NCBI GenBank assembly: GCA_030018745.1
Contig: JASEHB010000217.1
Coordinates: forward strand, 1 to 5,073
Length of the DNA stretch: 5,073 nucleotides
Source of the DNA: Desulfatibacillaceae bacterium
Lineage (GTDB): Bacteria > Desulfobacterota > Desulfobacteria > Desulfobacterales > Desulfatibacillaceae
Direction of reading: 5' to 3'
Shown: piece after piece, positions 1 to 5,073 of the stretch
Numbering within the stretch: the first letter of the stretch is position 1
Layout: every line of letters begins with the position of its first letter
Notes under the pieces: model-generated
What the model was told of the DNA's origin: nothing
The model's input: the letters and a program-made list of their open reading frames with translations, nothing else
The model's database searches: none
Made by a program: the position numbers and the translations under genes

Positions 1-2
1 AG

Positions 3-161
3 GCAGGACAAGCGCAAGGGTTTGTTGGCCTGCAAGGTTTAGCAAGGGGGCGTTGCAACTGCCCGGCAGAAAAGCCGGAGCCTTTGGCGGCAGAGCGGCC
101 GCCAGCCTGGACTGTTTTGGCGGGTTTTAAGCAAAAAGAGAAGTTAACGCCGTTTTATTGA
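3..161 (+). other. Possible 3' end of an upstream reading frame (edge-truncated)
   Basis: One + strand frame is open from the left edge for 52 codons and ends at TGA 159-161. Its translation ends in KQKEKLTPFY and is rich in Ala, Pro, Glu and Gly. Another + frame is open to TAA 128-130, and a - strand frame is also open across this stretch, so the coding frame cannot be decided. No family is recognised. I prefer this frame only because its composition looks most protein-like. The stretch could equally be non-coding DNA upstream of the STAS-like gene. Confidence 0.22.
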
Positions 162-252
162 CAGGTGCTCATGCAGGTTTGCTGGCAATATAAGCAACCT
201 GCTTGACCTGATGAAATACATGGCCCAATTTGATGCAAAAGAAAGGGCAAAA

Positions 253-627
253 ATGTTTTCCATCCGTGCAGATAAACAAAAAAACCGCCTTTACATCAAA
301 TTGGGCATACCCGGGCCGGATGACCAAAAAATCATCCTTTCGGTTCTGCACAAAGAGATTAACAAGCTTCTGCCCGGTTTCACAGTCCTTTCGGATCTCA
401 CCGATTTTGTGCCGGTTAACCAGGAGCTTGGGCAGATAATACTTCAGGCCCAGGAGGCAATGGTGGATCGCGGGGCAGACTTTGCCGTGCGGGTGGCCAG
501 CTCATCGGTGGTGCGCCTTATGATGGAGCGCCGGGCCAAAAGCAGTGGAATCAATTCAGTTACAGCCAATTCCCTGGAGGAAGCGGAAAAGCTTCTGGAC
601 GAATATCAAAACAAAAAATTGCCATAA
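253..627 (+). CDS. Small stand-alone STAS/SpoIIAA-like protein
   Basis: This is a soluble protein of 124 residues with no signal peptide or membrane segment. Its layout fits the SpoIIAA-like STAS fold: an N-terminal strand region (residues 2-17, FSIRADKQKNRLYIKL), a central GFTVLSDLTDF segment (42-52), a helix, a second core strand GADFAVRV (74-81), and a C-terminal helix LEEAEKLL (108-115) of the kind that closes such domains. STAS proteins usually act by protein-protein contact, as anti-sigma antagonists or regulatory partners; what this one binds is unknown. I chose ATG 253 because GAAAGGG lies just upstream at 241-247 and because, from memory, relatives begin close to this strand. An in-frame ATG at 211 would add 14 residues but has no visible ribosome binding site. 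No kinase or phosphatase partner is next to it. The fold assignment is by pattern only and is moderately sure; the reading frame itself is likely real. Confidence 0.62.
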   Translation: MFSIRADKQKNRLYIKLGIPGPDDQKIILSVLHKEINKLLPGFTVLSDLTDFVPVNQELGQIILQAQEAMVDRGADFAVRVASSSVVRLMMERRAKSSGINSVTANSLEEAEKLLDEYQNKKLP

Positions 628-673
628 CCTTTTTCTGTTGCCTGCCTGCCGGTTTTTGCATGACGCTTCGCAT

Positions 674-723
674 TAAAACCCCCTGCCTTCTGCACCTGGG
701 CAAATTTTTTCCTAAAACCCCCT
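674..723 (+). repeat. Exact 11-base direct repeat, TAAAACCCCCT, two copies
   Basis: The word TAAAACCCCCT occurs at 674-684 and again at 713-723, start to start 39 bases. It lies downstream of the STAS-like gene in non-coding DNA. The identity is seen directly. Whether it is a protein binding site or a chance repeat in low-complexity DNA cannot be told. Confidence 0.5.
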
Positions 724-795
724 TTACCTGTTGTATTGTTATGACATTGGTGCTAAAAGAGTTTTTCAATAGATTGCTTTTTTAGCGTAAAAAAA

Positions 796-825
796 CCTTG
801 CAGGGCCTTGCAGCAAGCTTTGCAG
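796..825 (+). repeat. Three phased TTGCAG copies
   Basis: CCTTGCAG occurs at 796-803 and 806-813, and a close variant, CTTTGCAG, at 818-825. The common core TTGCAG starts at 798, 808 and 820, so the copies are spaced 10 and 12 bases apart, about one helical turn each. They lie 155 to 185 bases upstream of the lipoprotein start. Phasing of this kind fits an operator, but no regulator is known, and the case rests on three short words. Confidence 0.35.
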
Positions 826-860
826 AGGTGTGTTTTATTAAAGATTTTAAAGGGTAATAT

Positions 861-894
861 AAAAAAAGACCCTTGCGGCAGAGCAGGGTTTTTT
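861..894. terminator. Terminator-like hairpin, possibly bidirectional
   Basis: ACCCTTGC (869-876) pairs with GCAGGGT (883-889) around the loop GGCAGA, with one bulged T. A run of seven A (861-867) lies before the stem and a run of six T (889-894) lies after it, so it could stop transcription from either side. It is 235 bases after the STAS-like gene and about 87 bases before the lipoprotein gene. It may end a long STAS transcript, or act as a 5' leader hairpin if the lipoprotein promoter lies upstream of it. Confidence 0.5.
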
Positions 895-980
895 ACCCCT
901 TTTCTTGTTTTTAAACCAGTTTTTTCAAGATGCTTCAACAAGCAGCCAAATTGTAACGCATTCAAGAAGGAGGTGGACTT

Positions 981-1700
981 ATGGCCCGCAGTCTGACAAT
1001 GCTTGCGATTCTTGCCCTGGTGGTTTTTTTCTTTGCAGGCTGTGCAGCGCACCAGCCCGATCCAGCCTTTGAACCCTACGATTTTATGCCTGCTGTCAAG
1101 GATGGCAAGGTTGACAAGAAGGTGGACAACTTTCTTATCCTGATTGATTCAACCCAGTCCATGGCCAAAAGGGATGTGTTCCGGGGCCAGATTCGCTTCC
1201 AGAGGGCCTGGGATACGGTTATGAATTTAGGCCGCACACTGCCTGATCTGGGCTATGTGGGAATGATAAGGGTTGTGGGGGCCACACCCCGCCTTGTTGC
1301 ACAAAAAACAGTTCTGGAGTACGGTCCGCGCTTTTACACCCAGGAAACCTTCAAGATTGCCATGGAGAAGATCAATTACGCCCAGGGCCGCACGCCTTTG
1401 GGAGGCGGCCTGGAAGCTACTGTGAAGGATCTGGCCTACTCCACAGGCCCCATTGCCCTTATTGTTGTATCCGATGGCGTGAATAACGCCGGGGATCCCC
1501 TGGCTGCCGCAGGCAAGCTGAAAGAAGCCTATGGGGACCGCATCTGCATTTACACAGTGCAGATAGGTGATGACAAAAACGGCGGCGCCATGTTAAAGCA
1601 GGTGGCCCAGAAGGGCGGCTGCGGTTTTGCCACCACCGAGGAAGCGCTTTCCACCCCAGTGGGCATGGCCCGCTTTGTGGAGCAGGTTTTTTTGAAATAG
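981..1700 (+). CDS. VWA-domain lipoprotein
   Basis: This is a lipoprotein of 239 residues carrying a von Willebrand factor A domain. Residues 1-21 form a lipoprotein signal: a short basic start, a hydrophobic stretch and the lipobox FAGC, with Cys21 as the expected lipidation site. Residue +2 is Ala, which by the E. coli rule favours the outer membrane. The VWA domain starts near residue 50. Its metal-ion-dependent adhesion site reads DSTQS (Asp56, Thr58, Ser60; the usual motif is DxSxS), completed by Thr138 in GRTPLGGG and Asp165 in VVSDG. VWA domains of this kind bind proteins through a divalent metal. Many related delta-proteobacterial lipoproteins carry an OmpA-like peptidoglycan-binding domain after the VWA part; none is present here, and the protein ends soon after the VWA fold. 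The start is firm: AAGGAGGTG at 967-975 lies five bases before ATG. It is probably a single-gene unit, because an intrinsic terminator follows. The ligand is unknown. Confidence 0.88.
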   Translation: MARSLTMLAILALVVFFFAGCAAHQPDPAFEPYDFMPAVKDGKVDKKVDNFLILIDSTQSMAKRDVFRGQIRFQRAWDTVMNLGRTLPDLGYVGMIRVVGATPRLVAQKTVLEYGPRFYTQETFKIAMEKINYAQGRTPLGGGLEATVKDLAYSTGPIALIVVSDGVNNAGDPLAAAGKLKEAYGDRICIYTVQIGDDKNGGAMLKQVAQKGGCGFATTEEALSTPVGMARFVEQVFLK

Positions 1701-1748
1701 CTTTTTAGCTGCACAGTAAACCGTGCTCATTTTCACCTTGCGCCTGCA

Positions 1749-1786
1749 ACGGGTCGGCCTGCACAAAAAGGTCGGCCCGTTTTTTT
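1749..1786 (+). terminator. Strong intrinsic terminator after the VWA lipoprotein gene
   Basis: An 11-base-pair stem (1749-1759 with 1770-1780, two G-U pairs) encloses a 10-base loop and is followed by seven T (1780-1786). It lies 49 bases after the lipoprotein stop and 55 bases before the GAF-GGDEF start, so these two genes are probably separate transcription units. Confidence 0.85.
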
Positions 1787-1840
1787 ACCCTTGGCAGAAG
1801 TGTCCGCTGCAAGCCCCAAGCCAGAGAAGGTTTTATCCAA

Positions 1841-2884
1841 ATGCCCGCAACAGTTCAGGCAAATGCATCAAAGGCCCTGATGACCTGCGTGGAGGTGGGC
1901 AAGCTCCTCACAAGTGCGGCCACTCTTGAGCAGGTGCTTAAAATCATTGTTGAAAAAGTCAGCGAGCACATTCCGGCAGCCAACTGGTCTTTGCTTTTGC
2001 AGGATGAATCCTCTGGCGGGCTTTTTTTTGCCATTGCCGCGGGTGAGCAGGCAGACAAGCTAAAGGGCTTAAAGCTTGCCCTTGGCCAGGGCGTAGCAGG
2101 CTGGGTTGCCATGAACAAACAGCCGGTTTTTATTCCGGATGTCCAAAAAGACGGGCGGTTCTGGCCCAAGCCCGACAACTCCACAGGCTTTGTAACCCGC
2201 TCCATTATTGCCATTCCCCTTATTTCCAACAACCAGCTTCAAGGCGTATTGGAAATTGTAAACCCGGATTCCTTTCAAGGCCTGGACAAGGAAAATCCCC
2301 CCCTGGCCATGCAGGTTCTTTCCATACTCTGCGATTATGCGGCCATTGCCATTGACCGGGCCTGCCACTGCGCCAGGGTGGAGCAGATGAGCATAACCGA
2401 TGAGTACACGGGCCTTTTCAACGCCAGATACCTTTTTCCCGCCCTTGACCGCCTTCTGTACCAAGCGGGGAAAAAAGATGAGCCTTTGGCCGTGGCTTTT
2501 GGTGATGTGGACAGCTTCAAGGAGATTGTGGACACCCACGGGCATCTGGCCGGAAGCCGCCTGCTAAAGGATGTGGCCCAGGTGATAGCCGCCAGCCTTG
2601 ACAGCGGCGAAGTGGCTGTGAAATACGGCGGGGACGAATTTGTGCTGCTGTTTGCCGGGCAGGACAGGGAAAAGGCCCGCCAGCGCTGCAATGAAATTCT
2701 TGATGCTGTGCGCCTTTCCACCTTTTATACCCTGGAAGGCAAGGCCCTGAAAGTTACATTAAGCTTTGGAGTTGCAGTTTTCCCCCATGATGCGCCTGAT
2801 CGTGATGCTCTTCTCATTACCGCAGACAAAAGAATGTTCAACCAAAAACAGACCGGCAAAAACGGTGTTGATTCCGAGAGTTGA
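1841..2884 (+). CDS. GAF-GGDEF cyclic dinucleotide synthase, candidate Hypr (cGAMP-forming) type
   Basis: This is a cytosolic protein of 347 residues with no signal peptide or membrane segment. A GAF sensor domain spans about residues 27-172 (GVAGWVAMNKQPVFIPDV at 84-101 is typical). A helical linker (about 168-185, with Cys175-His-Cys177) leads to a GGDEF domain (about 184-337). GGDEF domains join two nucleoside triphosphates into a cyclic dinucleotide as a dimer. The active site looks complete: metal-binding Asp222 in FGDVD and the GGDEF motif at 263-267. The base-recognition residues are unusual: aligned to PleD, Asn335 is Val230 and Asp344 is Ser239, in the segment EIVDTHGHLAGSRLL. Asp-to-Ser here is the known mark of Hypr GGDEF enzymes such as Geobacter GSU1658, which make 3',3'-cGAMP as well as c-di-GMP. 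The segment TDEYTGLFNARYL (187-198 region) also resembles that group rather than the common DxLTGLxNRR form. The RxxD inhibitory site before GGDEF is absent (DSGE instead). The ATG at 1841 has GAAGG ten bases upstream. Domain calls are sure; the product is inferred. Confidence 0.93.
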   Translation: MPATVQANASKALMTCVEVGKLLTSAATLEQVLKIIVEKVSEHIPAANWSLLLQDESSGGLFFAIAAGEQADKLKGLKLALGQGVAGWVAMNKQPVFIPDVQKDGRFWPKPDNSTGFVTRSIIAIPLISNNQLQGVLEIVNPDSFQGLDKENPPLAMQVLSILCDYAAIAIDRACHCARVEQMSITDEYTGLFNARYLFPALDRLLYQAGKKDEPLAVAFGDVDSFKEIVDTHGHLAGSRLLKDVAQVIAASLDSGEVAVKYGGDEFVLLFAGQDREKARQRCNEILDAVRLSTFYTLEGKALKVTLSFGVAVFPHDAPDRDALLITADKRMFNQKQTGKNGVDSES

Positions 2885-2944
2885 AAGCAAGGGCGGGCAA
2901 TTTTTAAACAGACTGGAAAGACTTTTCTGCAAAAAAGCTTACCA
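2885..2944. other. Short convergent intergenic gap without a clear terminator
   Basis: The GAF-GGDEF gene and the VanZ-like gene end tail to tail, 60 bases apart. I see no GC-rich stem followed by a T run on either strand. AAAGCAA (2884-2890) and TTGCTTT (2950-2956) are complementary, but the 59-base loop makes a terminator unlikely. Confidence 0.4.
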
Positions 2945-3340
2945 TCACTTTGCTTTTCTTCTGGCAAACCTTTGTGCGGCAAATGCGCCAAAGGCGCTGC
3001 CCAGGGCATTTGCCAACATATCAAGCACATCCATTTTGCGGGTAGGCACAAAGTGCTGGTGGATTTCGTCCGTCACGCCGTAGAGTGCGCAGATAAGCGC
3101 AGCTATGGCTATCCTGCTGCCTGCACCCATGCCAGGGGCTTGCAGCAGCAGGGCATTTAGCATCAGCGCCCCAAGCACCGCATAAAGGCCAAAGTGGATT
3201 ATCTTGTCAAAGTGGGGAAATGGCGGGGGCGTGTCCGAGCCGGGCATTGACGAAAGAAAGAAAAGATAGGCGCAATAAAGTAAAACAAGCGCCCAGCGGA
3301 TTTTAAGGCTGGCTCCGGTTTTTGTTCCGTAAAGGGTCAT
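2945..3340 (-). CDS. VanZ-like integral membrane protein
   Basis: This is a small membrane protein of 131 residues with four likely membrane helices (about 14-32, 47-66, 76-92 and 104-122). VanZ-family marks are present: DKIIHFGLY (Asp45, Lys46, His49) at the start of helix 2, and YGVTDEIHQHFVPTRKMDVLD (about 88-107) followed by NALG, giving the conserved Asp91-Glu92, Gln95, Arg101, Asp107 and Asn111. VanZ itself gives low-level teicoplanin resistance in enterococci, but most family members are unlinked to resistance genes and their biochemical role is unknown; nothing here points to glycopeptide resistance. The gene starts 39 bases after fabF on the same strand and is probably the last gene of that operon. 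No clear ribosome binding site precedes ATG 3340, so the start is less certain than the family. Its stop is 60 bases from the stop of the convergent GAF-GGDEF gene. Confidence 0.85.
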   Translation of the reverse strand: MTLYGTKTGASLKIRWALVLLYCAYLFFLSSMPGSDTPPPFPHFDKIIHFGLYAVLGALMLNALLLQAPGMGAGSRIAIAALICALYGVTDEIHQHFVPTRKMDVLDMLANALGSAFGAFAAQRFARRKAK

Positions 3341-3379
3341 GGCTTTAAAAAGGCTTATTCTGCAAGGCTCTGACCCGGA

Positions 3380-4648
3380 TTATGCAAATTGCTCAAACAC
3401 AAGGGTGGCGTTGGTGCCGCCAAAGCCGAATGAATTGCTCATGACAGCCTGAACCGAGGCCTTGCGGGCAGCATTGGGAATGTAATCCAGGTCGCATTCA
3501 GGGTCAGGCGAATTAAGGTTGATAGTGGGCGGCAGAACCCCCCTTGTGAGGGCCAGAACACTAAAAACGCCCTCCACCCCACCTGCACCTCCAAGCAAAT
3601 GCCCTGTCATGGACTTGGTGCTGGAAACAGGCACATTGTAAGCCTGTTTGCCAAAAACCGTTTTTATGGCCTGGGTTTCACACAAGTCGTTAAAGGGCGT
3701 GGATGTGCCGTGGGCATTGATGTAGCCAATCTGGGAAATATCCAGCCCGGAATCGGCAATTGCCATATTCATGCAGCGGGCCATGCCATCGCCGTTGGGC
3801 GCAGGTGCTGTCATGTGATAGGCATCGCTTGTCATGCCGTAGCCTGTGATTTCCGCCAGTATTTTTGCCCCCCGCTCCTTTGCATGGCGCAGTGATTCAA
3901 TTATCAGAATTCCGGCTCCCTCTCCCACCACAAAGCCGTCCCTGTCCTTGTCAAAGGGCCGCGAGGCTTTTTGGGGGTCTTCATTAAAGGTGGAAAGAGC
4001 CTTCATAGCATTGAAGCCTGCAATGCAAAGGGGCGTTATCACAGCCTCCACTCCGCCGGTTATCATTACATCCGCCTGGCCATAAGCTATTATGCGGGCT
4101 GATTCGCCTATGGCGTGGGAGCCTGCGGCGCAGGCTGTGGCAACAGAGCAATTGGGACCCTTTGCGCCGGTGTGAATGGAAATAAGCCCAGGGGCCATGT
4201 TGCCTATCATTAAGGGAATGAAAAAAGGGCTTACCCTGCGGGGGCCTTTTTCCATAAGAACCTGGTGCATCTCCTCAAGCACCTCAAGGCCCCCAAGGCC
4301 GCAGCCGGTAAAAACGCCTATGCGGTTGCCGTTTTCTTCATTGATTTCAAGCTTTGCGTCCTCAATGGCCATGCGGGCCGCAGCCAGGGAATAGGCCATG
4401 AAGGGCGGAGTGCGGCGGGCGTCCTTTTTGGGCAGCCAGGCCTCCGGGTCAAAGCCCTTAACCTGGGCCGCAAAGGTGGTGGCAAAGCCCGCTGTGTCAA
4501 AGCGCGTGATGGGGCCAATGCCGGATTGGCCGGCAACCAGGGCCTCCCAGCTTGGCTCAATGCCTATCCCCAGAGGGCAGACAAGGCCAAGGCCGGTGAC
4601 CACCACTCTCCTCTCGTCAGGAAGATTTTTTCCGCCATTTTGGGTCAT
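3380..4648 (-). CDS. fabF: Beta-ketoacyl-ACP synthase II
   Basis: FabF condenses malonyl-ACP with acyl-ACP in the elongation cycle of type II fatty-acid synthesis, in the cytosol. From ATG 4648 the protein has 422 residues, against 413 in E. coli. It carries the thiolase fold from the N-terminal VVVTGLG to the C-terminal NSFGFGGTNA. The nucleophile is Cys173 in VATACAAGS; the catalytic pair is His313 (NAHGTSTPFND) and His350 (KSMTGHLLGG), with Lys345. Each number is exactly ten above E. coli FabF (163, 303, 340, 335), so no internal insertion or deletion separates them. The start is open: ATG 4648 has only a weak upstream purine stretch, while an in-frame TTG at 4666 has AAAGG four bases upstream and would add six residues, leaving an eight-base gap to acpP. 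Both lie before the conserved core. The position directly after acpP is the usual fab cluster order, and FabF acts on acyl chains carried by that ACP. Confidence 0.97.
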   Translation of the reverse strand: MTQNGGKNLPDERRVVVTGLGLVCPLGIGIEPSWEALVAGQSGIGPITRFDTAGFATTFAAQVKGFDPEAWLPKKDARRTPPFMAYSLAAARMAIEDAKLEINEENGNRIGVFTGCGLGGLEVLEEMHQVLMEKGPRRVSPFFIPLMIGNMAPGLISIHTGAKGPNCSVATACAAGSHAIGESARIIAYGQADVMITGGVEAVITPLCIAGFNAMKALSTFNEDPQKASRPFDKDRDGFVVGEGAGILIIESLRHAKERGAKILAEITGYGMTSDAYHMTAPAPNGDGMARCMNMAIADSGLDISQIGYINAHGTSTPFNDLCETQAIKTVFGKQAYNVPVSSTKSMTGHLLGGAGGVEGVFSVLALTRGVLPPTINLNSPDPECDLDYIPNAARKASVQAVMSNSFGFGGTNATLVFEQFA

Positions 4649-4674
4649 GAGTTTTCTTGAAATCAAGCGGCCTT

Positions 4675-4905
4675 TTAAGTGTGGTCCTTCACATAGTCAA
4701 TGGCGTCCTGCACAGTACGGATTTTTTCGGCAGCCTCATCAGGAATTTCCAAATCAAATTCCTCTTCCATGGACATGATAAGCTCCACCAGATCCAGTGA
4801 GTCGGCGCGCAAATCTTCTATGAAAGCAGCCTTTGGCACCACCTCGTCAGGCTCCACTCCCAGCTTTTCCACAATAATGGCTTTGATTTTGTCTTCAAGT
4901 GACAT
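4675..4905 (-). CDS. acpP: Acyl carrier protein
   Basis: This is an acidic protein of 76 residues, the normal length for bacterial ACP. It carries growing acyl chains on a 4'-phosphopantetheine arm attached to Ser36, seen in the motif RADSLDLVELIM (33-44) at the start of helix II. The N-terminal helix (SLEDKIKAIIVEKLG) and the C-terminal TVQDAIDYVKDH are typical of FAS-type ACPs. The start is firm: the ribosome binding site TGGAGGTG (complement of 4913-4920) lies seven bases before ATG 4905. It sits between fabG and fabF on the same strand, with 72 bases after fabG and 8 to 26 before fabF, depending on the fabF start. High expression is expected for a central ACP, which fits the strong ribosome binding site. 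Confidence 0.97.
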   Translation of the reverse strand: MSLEDKIKAIIVEKLGVEPDEVVPKAAFIEDLRADSLDLVELIMSMEEEFDLEIPDEAAEKIRTVQDAIDYVKDHT

Positions 4906-4977
4906 ATTTTTACACCTCCAGTAGGGATAAAATGAGCTGCATTTGTTAAGGATTGATGAGACTGCGCCAAAAAAAAT

Positions 4978-5073
4978 TCAGCCAGTAAAAAGCCCGCCGT
5001 TAACATGAAGCACCTGCCCGGTGATAAAGGATGCAGAATCCGAGCAGAGGAAAACAACCGCCGAGGCAACTTC
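4978..5073 (-). CDS. fabG: 3-oxoacyl-ACP reductase, C-terminal end only
   Basis: Reading inward from the right edge on the - strand, the frame gives 31 residues ending at TGA 4978-4980. They contain VASAVVFLCSDSASFITGQV and then LHVNGGLFTG. This is the C-terminal signature of short-chain dehydrogenases of the FabG type: the last helix with FL.S..ASFITGQ, then the strand and xxNGG turn. FabG reduces 3-oxoacyl-ACP with NADPH in fatty-acid synthesis. The catalytic Ser-Tyr-Lys and the NADPH-binding glycine motif lie outside the window, so FabG rather than another short-chain dehydrogenase is inferred partly from the following acpP and fabF. The piece is cut by the window edge and shows no sign of damage. 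Confidence 0.85.
   Translation of the reverse strand, partial: EVASAVVFLCSDSASFITGQVLHVNGGLFTG

Larger units (their letters stand above)
628..980. other. 353-base intergenic region with repeats and a hairpin
   Basis: No convincing gene lies between the STAS-like gene and the VWA lipoprotein gene. The stretch is rich in A and T runs. It holds an 11-base direct repeat, three phased TTGCAG copies and a terminator-like hairpin, each listed separately. A hexamer TAATAT at 855-860 could serve as a -10 element for the lipoprotein gene, but no good -35 element sits at the right distance. The region ends in the strong ribosome binding site of the lipoprotein gene (AAGGAGGTG, 967-975). Confidence 0.6.

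Noticed and set aside
158..194. A possible sigma-70 promoter: TTGACA at 158-163 with TATAAG at 189-194
   Set aside because: The -35 word is perfect, but the spacing is 25 bases, far from the usual 16 to 18, and no good -10 word lies at the right distance.
753..1052. A 99-codon reading frame on the - strand, across the intergenic region and the start of the lipoprotein gene
   Set aside because: It overlaps the well-supported signal peptide of the lipoprotein, its composition is that of translated A/T-rich non-coding DNA, and it resembles no known family.
1791..1811. A sigma-54-like promoter (TTGGCA then GC) upstream of the GAF-GGDEF gene
   Set aside because: The GG and GC elements are 11 or more bases apart instead of exactly 10, and the rest of the consensus is weak.
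628..1840. A GEMM-type cyclic dinucleotide riboswitch near the GGDEF gene
   Set aside because: I looked for the conserved CACGCA...GCAAACC core in the leaders of the lipoprotein and GAF-GGDEF genes and did not see it.
2069..2721. Long - strand reading frames inside the GAF-GGDEF gene (2069-2545 and 2335-2721)
   Set aside because: They are shadows of a gene with clear GAF and GGDEF motifs; their translations show no family features.
2945..3340. A glycopeptide resistance function for the VanZ-like gene
   Set aside because: No vanHAX-like genes or regulators are near, and VanZ-family membrane proteins are widespread without any resistance role.
3599..4778. Several + strand reading frames opposite fabF and acpP
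   Set aside because: The opposite strand carries fabF and acpP with all catalytic residues in place; these frames are antisense shadows.

Overview
The window looks like chromosomal DNA from a Deltaproteobacterium (Desulfobacterota), probably a sulfate-reducer-like lineage. This is inferred from the style of the acyl carrier protein and FabF, the moderate GC content, the VWA lipoprotein and the Geobacter-like form of the GGDEF domain. No rRNA, tRNA, CRISPR array, insertion sequence or phage gene is visible, and the species cannot be named from the sequence alone.

Left half, + strand. A short reading frame runs off the left edge (3-161) and may be the tail of an upstream gene. It is followed by a small stand-alone STAS/SpoIIAA-like protein (253-627). 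A 353-base non-coding stretch (628-980) comes next, with short direct repeats and a terminator-like hairpin. Then come a lipoprotein with a von Willebrand factor A domain (981-1700), a strong intrinsic terminator (1749-1786) and a soluble GAF-GGDEF signalling enzyme (1841-2884).

Right half, - strand, convergent with the left half. Reading in the direction of transcription, there is the 3' end of fabG (4978-5073), then acpP (4675-4905), fabF (3380-4648) and a small VanZ-like membrane protein (2945-3340). The first three form a type II fatty-acid synthesis cluster: the ketoacyl-ACP reductase, the acyl carrier, and the condensing enzyme that elongates the chain on that carrier. The VanZ-like gene follows fabF by a 39-base gap and is probably co-transcribed.

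The most interesting item is the GAF-GGDEF protein. Its catalytic GGDEF motif and metal-binding aspartate are intact, but the two positions that in PleD recognise guanine (Asn335 and Asp344) are Val230 and Ser239. The Asp-to-Ser change is the signature of hybrid promiscuous (Hypr) GGDEF enzymes, which make 3',3'-cyclic AMP-GMP in Geobacter and relatives. The protein is therefore a candidate cGAMP synthase controlled by a GAF sensor rather than an ordinary c-di-GMP synthase.
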